64,000 nt of DNA from Argyresthia goedartella (lineage: Eukaryota; Arthropoda; Insecta; Lepidoptera; Argyresthiidae), in NCBI GenBank assembly GCA_949825045.1, contig OX463836.1, positions 9,441,829 to 9,505,828 on the forward strand. The letters run 5' to 3'. The notes beneath the pieces were generated by a model, which saw only the letters and a program-made list of their open reading frames with translations, had not been told where the DNA came from and made no database searches. Position 1 is the first letter of the stretch. Every line of letters starts with the position of its first letter. The position numbers were made by a program, and so were the translations under genes. Shown here piece after piece: positions 21,340 through 31,653 of the stretch.

Positions 21340-21652
21340 TGGTGGTCCAAGTTAGAACACTTCCTGGAGAACGTGATCGATTGGCATTTTTTAGGATTCA
21401 GGTCCAAACTATTGAGACGGCAAAACTCGCAAAGACGATCAAGGTCTTCCTGGAGCCTGTGACAATCAGATAAGTCAGATATCGATAAAAAAAATTGTGT
21501 CATCAGCATACATTAAATAACTAGCAAATCTGAAGCACGAGGATATGTCACACAAACAGACATTGAGTAGCAGTGGCCTAGTCTTGTGTCGGTCATGTAC
21601 GAAGAACGAATAGGAAACGTTACTGTGCAATGGACGAAAAGAAACTAATCGG
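21340..21652 (-). pseudogene. LINE RT fragment
   Basis: The minus strand encodes VCLCDISSCFRFASYLMYAD then, after an indel, DLSDCHRLQEDLDRLCEFC and LNSLDLNPKKCQSITFSR, which is the palm motif (YADD) and the following block of a LINE RT. It abuts the 3' tail of the next LINE. Confidence 0.6.
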
Positions 21653-24368
21653 ACATAATTCATAATTCATAATAGTTTATTGCAAAGTCACAAAATTTCA
21701 CAAGGTGGTAAAATAAAAGTTAGTACATTGTGACGCCCTGCTAGGGCACAGCAACATGCGAAGGACAGCCAGTTGTCCATTTTACGAAAAATTGAAAAAA
21801 AAATTGAAAAATGATTACATTTATGTTCAAAATTGTATAGAGACAATTAACAAAATATTGTAGAGATTATTATTATTAACAATAAGTAAATAAATTAAGA
21901 GTAAATTATATAAACATTAAATTAGTAATAACATGTAATGAACAAGTAATTAGCGACTAGAAATGTTTACCTAATTTTATCATTGAAAAATTCTTTCACA
22001 TCATAATAGCATTTTTCAATGAGGAACTTCTTTAAATAAGTAATGAATAGTGTTTCTTTCTCTATGTTTTTTAAGTAATTTGGTATGTGATTGTATATTT
22101 TGATGGCCATATGATGGGGACTAGAAGACACGAGTTCTAACTTTGAAAATGGTTTCTTTAATTTATTTTGGTCTCGATTATTCCTTTTATTTTTATTTTC
22201 TAGAGGGGAGTATAAGTTACCATGTTTTCTTACAAATTTGCAAGATTCTAATATATAGATAGAAGTTAAGGTAAGTATTTGGAGTTTTACAAAATAAGAT
22301 CTACAAGATACCATTTGGTCAATATTTGTAAGTATTCTAATACATTTCTTTTGTAGAATAAAAATATCCTTTATTTCACAACAATTCCCCCATAATATAA
22401 TACCATACGATAGTCTGGAATGTACGTGTGCATAGTAGGCTGTGAGCGCAGCGCAGACATCAGTTACCCTTTTTAGTTGATGGAGGGCATAACTAAAAGA
22501 TGATAATTTGTTTTGCAATCTCTGTATGTAAGGTTTCCAGCTCAAGTTTGTGTCTAGATCGATCCCCAACAAGGTTGCTGTCTTTGTAGTCTCCAGTGGT
22601 ATTTGTTTATAGCAATATGAAATTTGTAATGGGACTTTTTGTGAGGGTTTGAATTGAATTATATTAGTTTTTTTAAGGTTGAGTTCTAAATTTGATTCAT
22701 CTAGCCAGTCGGTGATCTTATCTAAGGTCATATCTAAGCTTTGGTTTAATTCGGTGGTATTCGAGCAGGAAAATAATATGGAAATGTCATCTGCGAAAAG
22801 GGTGCAAGGGTCATCAATTAGATTAGGTAGATTATTTATATAAATAAGAAATAATAAACATCCCAAGACGCTACCTTGGGGAATAGATCCAGTAGAAAGG
22901 ACTCTATCTGATCTAACGCATTCTATTTTACCTGTGATAAAATTGGTATTTTCAATCTCTACGTATTGGACACGGTTATGCAGGTATGACTTGAACCACC
23001 TGTATGCTAAGCCTCTAATCCCAGAGTCGTATAGTCTTTCTAATAGAGTTTCAAAGCATACTCTATCATACGCTTTGCTCATATCGAGCAGTAAACCCAC
23101 AGCATACCGTTTATTGTCTATTGATTCAAAAATTTTTTGCACATAGTTATATATTGCCAATATAGTAGACCTATTTTTACGGAACCCGTATTGGTTATCA
23201 TGTAGTATGTTATATTTTTCATAGAATTTATTCAGTCGTATGGCCATAGCAGTTTCAAAAATTTTTGCTGAAGTAGGCAGTAAAGCAATAGGTCGATAAT
23301 TATGAATGTCAGTGGCGTTTCCTTTTTTATGTTTAGGTTTTATAAGAGATGTTTTTAAGGCTTCGGGAAATATTCCTTCTGTAAAAGATTGATTGATAAG
23401 TTTACAAAAGGGTACTGCCAAAATATCCGCGCAATGTTTTACCAGCAACGGAGGAATTTCATCTATACCAAAAGACTTCTTACTCTTAAGGCCTTTTATT
23501 ATATTAAATGTTTCTTTTGGTTCAACAGGTGTGAGGAAAAAAGAATTTGTTATTTTACTTGCGGGAAGATTGTTTTTCTCTGATCTAGATTTATGTGACT
23601 TTCCTATAGATGCAAATAGATTATTGAATTCATTTGCAACTATTTTCGGGTTAGATAAAGTATTGTTCGAAAATTTGAGTCTTATATTTTGTATAATTTT
23701 ATATTTGTTTGTTACATTGTGTATTATTTTCCACATACATTGGGTTTTATTAACTGAACTATTAAATTTATATATGTTGATAAGTTTCTTAGATTTACAA
23801 ACTATCCTTTTTAGAGATTTGCAGTACATTTTATAGTAGTTTCGTAGAACTTTATTATTAGTCTGTGATATTAGTAGTTTTAATTATCTTTTATTGCGAC
23901 ATGATATTTTTATACCCTTAGTTAGGTAAGTATTTTTCTGGTTTGGCTTATATTTTATTAATATTTTAGGAATACATTTATTTAGGGCTGTATGTATAAT
24001 ATTATCAAATGTATTAAGATTATCATTCACATTTTTATCAGGTACTAATATACTTTCCCAGTCTACTGTTGAGATTTCGTTTTTAAATCTATTTATATTG
24101 AAATCGTTAAAATTACGCTTGATCAATGTAAAGTGGTTAGGGTTTTGAATATTAAGAGGAGTAGAAAACAAGACACTTCTATGGTCCGAAAGACCTAATT
24201 CTTGGACATCGACATGGTAGTCTTTTTTATTAAAGTTTGTAAAGATTAAGTCTATGCATTTTGAACTGGTTGGTGTAACTCTCGTCGGCTTTGTGACTTT
24301 TTGATGAAAATTATAACTTAACATGAAATTTGAAAGCCTAACTTTTTCGTGTTTATTTAAAAAATCTA

Positions 24369-24494
24369 CACTGGTCAGCAAATAAACCGAGCCACCCGCT
24401 ACCTAGGAACTCTGATTCGATTTTCTCAAAAAGTATAAAACTTACAACTATCAAAGTTATACCTACAAAAAGTGCGTTTCATGGTGATTAAAAT
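24369..24494. repeat. Left TIR of the Tc1 element
   Basis: Pairs with 25896-26021 with a few mismatches. 'accgagccacccgctaccta' and 'aagtgcgtttcatggtgatt' are shared by both ends. Confidence 0.85.
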
Positions 24495-24703
24495 GACTAC
24501 AAATTAATTCGAAAGTACTGTCAACTCACATTGTAATCAAGCAACAAACACAATGCTAACGATTTGCTCTGTTTTCACCAGAGTTTGAAATTAGCGTTCT
24601 TTTTCTCTACAATGAGGGTAGTCGGATATTTCTTATCATTTCTTTAGTTTTTGCCCATCGTTTGCTCAGACGCGTGTGTTTTTGCTACTTTTTTCGATTA
24701 ATA

Positions 24704-25741
24704 ATGGATACAACACCTCAGGAAGCAGCTCAAGCTGTAGCATTACTTCAAGCAGGCATTGCGCAACGTGAAGTCGCTCGAAGGCTTCGAATCAGCAGAT
24801 CTTCGGTGCAACGAGTTTACAGACGATACCTAGAGACTGGAGCATTCGATCGCCGTCCAGGTACGGGCAGACCTAGGGCTACATCAGCAGCAGATGATCG
24901 TTATATCCACCTGTTCTGTACTGTTCTGCGAAATCGCCACCTCAACGCAATTCAAGTCCAACAAAGTCTGCGTGACGAACGCCAAGTGGTCATAAGTTCA
25001 GATACCGTCAGAAGGAGACTTGCTGAACGGAACCTGACCCCAAAAAGAGCTGCAACAGGCCCAGCATTAACGGTAGCACACCGTCGAGCACGACTTGAAT
25101 TTGCTCGAGAGCATAGGGATTGGACATTAGAGCAGTGGAGTAATGTACTCTTCACTGATGAGACCAGGGTGAGTCTACATGGAAGTGATCGACGTCAGAG
25201 AGTATATCGTCGCCCTGGAGAACGTTATTCTCAGTGTTGCATCGAGGAAACTGTTGCTTATGGAGGAGGATCTGTAATGGTCTGGGGCGGCATCTCGTTA
25301 ACAGCACATACGGCGTTAGTTTTCATCGAACCGACGGGCCGTACACGTGGACTGACTTCTCATCGCTACATTACTGAAATCCTCGCAGACCATGTGGTAC
25401 CTTACGCAGGATATATCGGACAGGATATGCAATTGATGCATGATAATGCACGGCCTCATGTTGCTCATGTGGTGACCCAGTATCTACGCGACGTCAGCAT
25501 TCGTACGATGGACTGGCCAGCTCGAAGCCCGGACTTGAATCCGATAGAACACTTATGGGATGAGCTGAAACGTCGGGTTCGAGCCCGGGTACCTGCTCCA
25601 ACAAGGCTTCCAGAGCTGCGAATCGCAATTGAAGAGGAGTGGAATACAATTCCTCAAGATTTTATCGTCAGGCTCGTAAGGTCGATGAATACAAGGATGC
25701 TGGCAGTTATCCGAGCAAGGGGAGGGAATACGGAATATTGA
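24704..25741 (+). CDS. Tc1 transposase, DD34E
   Basis: 345 residues from ATG 24704 (the frame is open further upstream, but this length and MDTTPQEAAQAVALLQAGI fit the family). Two helix-turn-helix regions bind DNA (AQREVARRLRISRSSVQRVY, and VISSDTVRRRLAERNLTPKR), with the AT-hook-like GRPR (GTGRPRATS) between them. Catalytic core: FTDET (D152), MHDNARPH (D247), SPDLNPIEHLWDELKR (E282), with 34 residues between the last two, and the glycine-rich GGGSVMVWGGI. No stop or shift. It cuts and pastes the element at TA. Confidence 0.93.
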   Translation: MDTTPQEAAQAVALLQAGIAQREVARRLRISRSSVQRVYRRYLETGAFDRRPGTGRPRATSAADDRYIHLFCTVLRNRHLNAIQVQQSLRDERQVVISSDTVRRRLAERNLTPKRAATGPALTVAHRRARLEFAREHRDWTLEQWSNVLFTDETRVSLHGSDRRQRVYRRPGERYSQCCIEETVAYGGGSVMVWGGISLTAHTALVFIEPTGRTRGLTSHRYITEILADHVVPYAGYIGQDMQLMHDNARPHVAHVVTQYLRDVSIRTMDWPARSPDLNPIEHLWDELKRRVRARVPAPTRLPELRIAIEEEWNTIPQDFIVRLVRSMNTRMLAVIRARGGNTEY

Positions 25742-25895
25742 TCAAAAACTTTTTTTTTATTTTATCTTTGTTTTTGGCTTTAATTTTTTTTTCACTTTAT
25801 CATTACTAACGATTGTCACGACTGGAAAACGACTCTTCTTTGTAAAATCCTTAATAAACACTGAAATATTGATTAAACCCAATGAGTTTCCTTTC

Positions 25896-26021
25896 ATTTT
25901 AATCACCATGAAACGCACTTTCTGTAGGTACAACTTTGATAATTGTAGGTTTTTTAGTTTTTGAGAAAATCGAATTAGAGTGCCTAGGTAGCGGGTGGCT
26001 CGGTTTATTTGCTGTCCAGTG
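25896..26021. repeat. Right TIR of the Tc1 element
   Basis: Reverse complement of 24369-24494. Confidence 0.85.
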
Positions 26022-26520
26022 TATATTCATGTCACCAGCTATCATGATGTTTTTAGAATTTTCTTTGGTATAGATATATCTTAAAAGTTTTTCCAAAGAA
26101 CTGTAAAATGTGTTAACTTCTCGACTACTACTAGGCCAATACAGATTTACAATTAATAAATTAATTTTGGGAATTTCAATTGCACATATTTCGAAAACCA
26201 TTTCTATTGACATAGATGAGATGTCCACACGTTCTAAATATTCAAATGTATTTTTTATTAATATACAAACACCCCCACCTGTTTGTTGTTCACGACAGAA
26301 TGTCGCGCCTAAATTATAGTTATGAATTTTTAGTAATTTCTTCTTTTCGCTACTTATCCAAGTTAAAGATATGCACAAGACATGTAGGTTAGGTTTTTCC
26401 TCGGTGAGTGCATCAAGAAGATGTAATTTGTTAGAAATACTTTGAATATTTTGGAACAATACATTAAGGTTAGTTTCGCCATTGGGTATGGTGTTTGAGG
26501 ATGGTATTGGATTTACATGG

Positions 26521-26780
26521 TTATCTAATAGTTGAGGGACGAAAAAATGACTGACTATTATTGTTTACATAATTATCAATGTCTGTATCTATATTGTAGT
26601 TCCAGTCCTTAATTTCTACAATCTTTTTAAAGATGTCCTCAAACATAATACGCATGCCAAAGTTTTTAATAGTACCCCTACGTGGATGGAACGTCGTTTC
26701 ATCGTATTTCAGATTGCGGTTTGAGTCAATCAAATATGCGTACTCGTATTTAATTACATCATATTCACATTCACATTCGG
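26521..26780 (-). pseudogene. LINE ORF1 C-terminal fragment
   Basis: Encodes YEYAYLIDSNRNLKYDETTF, HPRRGTIKNFGMRIMF. The late D-x-x-x-F-H-P pattern resembles the end of SGNH/esterase-like ORF1 proteins found in some LINEs; the link is tentative. It ends at 26521, overlapping the start of ORF2. Confidence 0.4.
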
Positions 26781-26966
26781 TCTATTAGGACATCGCTCCG
26801 AGAGAGCGGCGGCGGGCGGGAGGCATTGAGCCATGCCGACTCGCTCTCGCACACACAGACACGGCAATCACATCTTGACTAGAATGACAGTCCTAAGCCT
26901 GTTTAAGTATGATGGGAAATCAAATATTATTTAACTTTTTATTTCTGCTTTGCAAACAGACACATA
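26781..26966. other. Short spacer
   Basis: A G+C-rich patch (about 26790-26850) and then A+T-rich sequence; no feature recognised. Confidence 0.4.
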
Positions 26967-27560
26967 TCTATATAAATAAAAATGAATTGCTGTTCGTTAG
27001 TCTCGCTAAATCTCGAGAACGGCTGAATCGATTTGGCTAACTTTAGTCTTTAAATATTCGTGGAAGTCCAGGGAAGGTTTAAACGGTGAGAAAATATGGA
27101 AAAATTGCGAGGAAAATACTAAAAACGACAATTTTATTTTTCCATACAAACTGTTCTTACCTGTCAAACATTTGATGTTCGTCCCGTCGGTTCGTTACAT
27201 GTAGATTTAGATTAAATAAGGGTTTGGAATTGACAACATATATCCATAACAGTCGGATTATCGCGAATTTAGATTTAAAAAAATGTAAAATAATATCTAT
27301 TATCCGCACACATTATGTTTTTAAGGCCTAGACGCAAATGCAAAAGCAATGGGAGCCTGAGCATACGATCGTTCGAGCTCTCACAGCTCGAAACGTTGAA
27401 CTAAAGCTGTTCAATGCATCGTTGAGCTGCCTTTGTACAAACGTTTGTGGTTAGAGAGTTTCTCTGTGGTAGCAAAGCTGGCCAGAGATAAAACTTGATT
27501 TGTCATTCTATCACCTTTATAGTTACTGTTATTAGTGCACGAAAACATTATTATCTGGTA

Positions 27561-27763
27561 CAGGGGGGTTACCACAACGTCTTATGCCGATTCAAATTAG
27601 GAACCTAATTTGATCCGCAAAATTACCGTTACCGTCTTAAAACAAGTCTTGACTTTAGGTAAATAAAGCCCATTATGGCGAATTGGAATGGAAATGGTTG
27701 CCATGGTGATGTTCTTGTTTTGAACCTAATTTGGATCAGAAAAAGATTGTGGTAACCCCCCTG
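27561..27763. mobile_element. 203-bp MITE in the Helitron leader
   Basis: Ends are inverted: CAGGGGGGTTACCACAA (27561-27577) and its complement (27747-27763). Imperfect inner similarity continues (CAAATTAGG on each side). No clear target duplication. It sits 6 bp upstream of the Rep start codon. Confidence 0.65.
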
Positions 27764-27769
27764 TTTACA

Positions 27770-28938
27770 ATGCCGAGGAGAAAACGACCAAACATAGGTC
27801 GTCGAAGTCAATCAAATGTGCGACGAGCTACCTCACGCGCTAACCGCACTGATGACCAGCGCGAGACTGATAATGATAACAGTCGTACTGGTATGGCAGA
27901 TTTGCGTTCTAGAGTGAATTACAATGAAGCGGATAGGCAAAGAATGGAACGAGTTCGGGCACATCGATCACAACAGCAGCGAGCACGAGAAAATGAAATT
28001 GATCGATTCCGCAGACGCAATGCTCCTGTGAACCTGGAAAGAGCAGCATTCTCCTACGATCCGGAAATAGATTATAGTACCGACAAATCTGTAACAATTG
28101 GGGAAATGTCAATCATTTGTCAACATTGTAAAGCTTTAAAATACAGCGGTGAATCTGCAGGATTATGTTGTGCTGGTGGTAAAATAAAATTGCCACAATT
28201 GGTCCCACCATCTGATCCATTACACTCATTAGTTTTTGGGAAGGAAAATGAATCTAAACACTTCTTGGATAACATCCAAAAATACAACAACTGCTTTCAA
28301 ATGACGTCGTTTGGCGCAACGTATATTGTACAGAACAGTTTCATGCCGACTTTCAAGGTAGTATACCATAATTGTTTTTAATAAAATTCTAATATGTATT
28401 TGTACCACAAATAATTTAACAAGATAATAAACAATTGCAGATACAAGGACAAATTCATCACCTACTGGGGGCACTGCTGCCAGTGCCAGATGCGGATCAT
28501 CAATTTTTGCAAATTTATTTTATGGGCAATCAAGATGCAGAAGTTGATAGGCGTTGTGGTCATAATCCAACATTGAAGCGAACCGTTGTCCAACAACTGC
28601 AAACGTTTCTTCATGAGAACAATGATTAAGTTAAACTGTTAAAAGTGGCACTGGATCGGATGCCATCAGACAGCCATAATATTGTAATAAGAGCCGACAA
28701 AACACCTGCTGGTGAGCATGTGAGGAGGTTTAATTCACCAACAATAGATGAAGTGGCTATGGTTGTTGTTGGAGAAAATTTGCAATCAAGAGATATTGTC
28801 CTTCATCGTCGGAACAATGAATTGAAGCGTGTGTCCGAAACGCATAGAGCTTATGATGCTTTGCAATACCCATTAATATTCTGGCAGGGAGAAGATGGAT
28901 ATCATTTTAATATCAAAATGATTAATCCAACTACAGGT
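27770..28938 (+). pseudogene. Helitron Rep/helicase N-terminal region
   Basis: Exon 1 (27770-28357) has a basic N-terminus (MPRRKRPNIGRRSQ), an Arg-rich repeat, then CQHCKALKYSGESAGLCCAG, the Cys-rich motif upstream of the Helitron-like N domain. The intron 28358-28440 (gtagta...ttgcag) keeps frame. Exon 2 encodes HHLLGALLPVPDADHQFLQI and, after an in-frame TAA at 28627-28629, DRMPSDSHNIVIRADKTPAG and YDALQYPLIFWQGEDGYHFN, ending at a possible donor (acaggtaat). The rolling-circle HUH motif and helicase lie downstream in complete Helitrons and are missing. Confidence 0.7.
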
Positions 28939-29029
28939 AATTAGATTAAACTTCTTAATAGTAGAGTGTGTTCTTGTTGTGAGAGTGTGTGTGTGCGGTT
29001 TATGTAGGAGCGGATAAGCCTATTTATTA

Positions 29030-29370
29030 CCAGGGAGTAAACTATGATATCAGTGGTTCTCAAGCGTTTCAGTTCGTGGGGCTTCGCGGTCGCAGCGGGG
29101 GTTTGCTTGATCTTTTTAAGGTGTTCAGTTGTGAAAGGCTGTCGATGCGTACTGCCGGGTAATTCTCGTCTTGGCGAAGGAATATCTTGGCATTGCGTGT
29201 CCACGAATAACGAAACCCCAACTCATTGCCTTTAGTTTTTGCCTGTTTCAGCAAGTTCTTATTCTCGGCGGTAAGATGCTCGTTCACGCTTATATTCTGA
29301 CTCTTACCAGGGAATCCGACGATATCGGAGGTGGTGACGCCGCGCCGCCTTCGAACTGCATATACATATT
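29030..29370 (-). pseudogene. LINE ORF1 (FP-like) C-terminal fragment
   Basis: The minus strand encodes VNEHLTAENKNLLKQAKTKG, ELGFRYSWTRNAKIFLRQDE and RIDSLSQLNTLK, which resemble the C-terminus of LINE ORF1 proteins related to baculovirus-like FP proteins in insects. Upstream and downstream parts are missing. Confidence 0.5.
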
Positions 29371-29690
29371 TGGTATGGCGCCATTAGTATATAATAATAG
29401 GCTGCCTAAATCGATTAGGGACATTGGCCAACTGCATCTATACAAGGCTAGGCTTAGACATTTTTTGGTCGAAAAAGCCTGCTATAAAATACAGGATTTC
29501 TTAGAGGACAGGTGGAACTAATGTAGGTACCATTAAATAATATGCTAAAAATTATAATATTTTACCTAGGGAATTGCTGTTATATAAATATTGTATTAAT
29601 TGTAATAGTAAGATATTTTAGACAAATATTGATTTCAATTGTGTCATAAAATCATAACATTTGCACGTCAGCATGGCTGAATATAGCGAT
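29370..29690 (+). pseudogene. LINE C-terminus and 3' UTR
   Basis: LVYNNRLPKSIRDIGQLHLY, KARLRHFLVEKACYKIQDFL ends at the stop 29519-29521, followed by an A+T-rich 3' UTR. The sequence type is the same as the C-terminus of the LINE at 54975-55586. Confidence 0.6.
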
Positions 29691-29769
29691 CTATATATAT
29701 GCAAGTGACATTATAATAATACCTGATATACACCTATATTCATGCATTAATTTACTTTACTATCGCCGT

Positions 29770-30070
29770 ATAACAATGTGCAATACAGGATATCGCATAT
29801 TCGCGACATACCTGCTCATCAAGCTAAACGAGATAATAAAATAACTCGGGAGCTACCAAGCAGCATTTCTCATAGATCCTCTGATGACCACATCTTCACA
29901 CACTACGCAGGATACTAGACGAATAATGGCACGCGGGTAACAGAACATATGTACTGGCGCTGGATATTGCAAAATCATTCGATACTGTAGACCCTAAACA
30001 TGCTCAAAGATAATCTCCTCTCAAGGACCAATAAGATTTTATCCAATAGGATAATAAAAGCCTGCATGTA
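29770..30070 (+). pseudogene. LINE RT motif-A fragment
   Basis: A frame near 29945-30000 encodes TYVLALDIAKSFDTVDPK, RT palm block A (with the catalytic Asp). Flanking frames are broken (KDNLLSRTNK follows). Confidence 0.5.
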
Positions 30071-30605
30071 TGAACGGAGTCAAAGTAAAAGTCAAAGTCA
30101 AATTTCTATCGCTGAAGCTCTGACAGAGACATTTTGTAACGACCTATCGTTTACTACTTTTTTTCGTTTATCGCTTACGATTTACAAAAAACACCATTTA
30201 TAGAACCCTATGATTGATGTTCCATAAAAGGGAACCCTATTTAGCACTTATACACCTTGATACAATGAACAAAAAATTACCCCTATTTTCCACCCTTAGG
30301 GTAGGTTTTTTTTTCCAAATGTATATGGGAATAACTTCAAGTACTCCAAAAAAAAATATATATCAAAATCAGAAAACACTGTAAAAAAAGTTATACGTCG
30401 TCATACATTACTATCAGTAAGTGAATCATCCCCTGTTTTCCTACCCTTAGGGTGGCAATAAAATAATAAAAAAATTATTATCAAAATCGGTCTCCTCTGC
30501 AAAAGTAATGCGTTGTCGCGAACAAAAAAAAATTACGCGTCGACTTGAGAACATCCCCCGTTTTTTCGTCGGTAAAAAAAAAAGTTGCTCTGATCAAATT
30601 GGTTT
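30071..30605. other. Non-coding; low-complexity A runs
   Basis: No gene seen. The words 'cacccttagggt' / 'tacccttagggt' recur at about 30291 and 30443, hinting at MITE debris. Confidence 0.4.
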
Positions 30606-30685
30606 ATTAGTGAAAGTTGTTTAGAATTATGTCCCTAAGAACTCCCTAAAATATGACTACACCTTTCTGTTACAACCTGTATAAA
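30606..30685 (+). repeat. Dispersed repeat B, copy 2
   Basis: Matches 2868-2946 and the inverse of 61551-61632. Confidence 0.55.
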
Positions 30686-30894
30686 TGCCTGTGTCGATAT
30701 CGTGGGAAACAGTGACGTCATACATATAAGCATTCTGATTTTATTGTTCTTCCTCCCCAGCCAATTTATAAATAAATCATCATCAAACTGCACATCATTC
30801 GTAGGATGTTTGTTTTGTTTGGATTCAACCTCATTTATCTATTTGAAGCGGCTATTTGTCTGTACGGGACGTGAAGCTGTTTTGTATACTATCT

Positions 30895-30951
30895 GGAAAA
30901 GCCCATGCCCAACAAAATTATATCGATATGAACTGAGTTGATGATGATGAT
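30895..30951 (+). mobile_element. Decayed RTE-type LINE tail
   Basis: 'aaaagcccatgcccaacaaa' and then 'gttgatgatgatgatg'. Same form as the tail at 937-1040. Confidence 0.5.
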
Positions 30952-31009
30952 GCTTAGGTACCTTAAAGGGTCGTACAATTTTCTGGTCCTTAAAAAAGAA
31001 AAGCCTAAA

Positions 31010-31043
31010 AACGCGTATCCGAAGCCGTGCCTACGGCATCTAG
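31010..31043 (+). mobile_element. Helitron-like 3' terminus
   Basis: A hairpin GCCGT-gcct-ACGGC at 31025-31038 followed by 'atCTAGT'. The hairpin plus CTAG within a few bases is the Helitron 3' signature. It may belong to the Helitron that begins at 26967. Confidence 0.45.
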
Positions 31044-31068
31044 TATAAATTAAGTACGTATTAGTATA

Positions 31069-31621
31069 TGTTCAGGCTTCTCAGCACCTAATGACCTCGT
31101 AGGGGCCCATGAGCTACGAGGTAGCGTGACGATCAGGTGCCAAGAAGTGATGAACGTCGGCGATTCACCGAGCTAAAGTTATGTGGGGTAGATCTAACCT
31201 GGTCTGTGCTTCGGTCCCGTCAACCTCCTGTCTCTCTGCAAGGCCCGGGTGCGCCCTAGGCTCTTCTTGGTAGACAGGTTCTTCAGCCAACCAGGTATGA
31301 CTGGCGGGCCAGCGTCAATGAGCACAGTGGTCCAACACAGGTTATGTTCTACGTGGTAAATACGAATCGGGCACGAAAATCCGAACTTTATCTGGTTCGA
31401 GAGACAACGGCACACTCAGCTATATTAATAATCCTGAGGGAATCCCGAATACATTCCAGATGCCCTTTGATTTAATTTCAACCCTAATCAACACGCGTTT
31501 TCATTGCGGGGTTTTTTCGTCTTTCGTCTGTCAGTTGTCAAAACTGCCAGATTGACAGCTAACGTCAAATTAAAATGACCGTGCAGAAACCATCGATCGA
31601 ATATCGATTTGGAATCGAACA
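31069..31621 (-). repeat. 3' LTR of the BEL/Pao element
   Basis: 553 bp. Differences from the other LTR: an extra 'a' in 'gggtagatctaacc', 'cgggtgcg' against 'cgcgcgcg', a 9-bp difference ('ttaataatcctgaggg' against 'ttaagaggg'), and single-base changes. The few differences mean a fairly recent insertion. Confidence 0.92.
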
Positions 31622-31653
31622 ATCACCCGCCCGGACAGGCACCCACCTGTCCC

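Larger units (their letters stand above)
24369..26021 (+). mobile_element. Tc1-like transposon, apparently intact
   Basis: 1,653 bp flanked by TA (24367-24368 and 26022-26023). The inverted ends start CACTGGTCAGCAAATAAACC (left) and CACTGGACAGCAAATAAACC (right) and run about 115 bp, to the 'gtgcgtttcatggtgattaa' block. One transposase gene lies inside. Confidence 0.9.
21967..26525 (-). pseudogene. LINE ORF2: APE endonuclease and reverse transcriptase
   Basis: Endonuclease: LNVLFQNIQSISNKLHLLDA, TGGGVCILIKN, MIAGDMNI; then, past the Tc1, FHQKVTKPTRVTPTSSKCID and LGLSDHRSVLF. RT: NYRPIALLPTSAKIFETAMA, QYGFRKNRSTILAI, LLLDMSKAYDRVCFETLLER, SIPQGSVLGCLLFLIYINN, CTLFADDISILF, then the C-terminal region ending VKEFFNDKIR. 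Outside the Tc1 the only defect I see is one in-frame TAA at 23884-23886; 23883 onward continues in the same frame. The frame also continues across the two TA copies flanking Tc1. Jockey/CR1-like; the exact clade is not assigned. Confidence 0.75.
21652..26780 (-). mobile_element. Nearly intact LINE split by Tc1
   Basis: Minus strand. From 5' to 3': a truncated ORF1 end (26780-26521), ORF2 (26525-21967), a short 3' UTR with AATAAA, and a tail of about three TTATGAA-type units at 21652-21672. The Tc1 element at 24369-26021 sits inside the endonuclease. The 5' end is truncated near 26780, where unrelated G+C-rich sequence begins. Confidence 0.7.
26967..28945 (+). mobile_element. Helitron 5' portion
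   Basis: Begins with TC at 26967 preceded by A, in the wording 'tctatataaataaaaatgaa', followed by a segment around 'ctcgagaacggctgaatcga' usual for Lepidopteran Helitron 5' ends. The Rep/helicase gene starts at 27770 and is cut off at about 28945, where unrelated LINE sequence begins. A possible 3' end of the same class lies at 31010-31043, but continuity is not shown. Confidence 0.65.
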
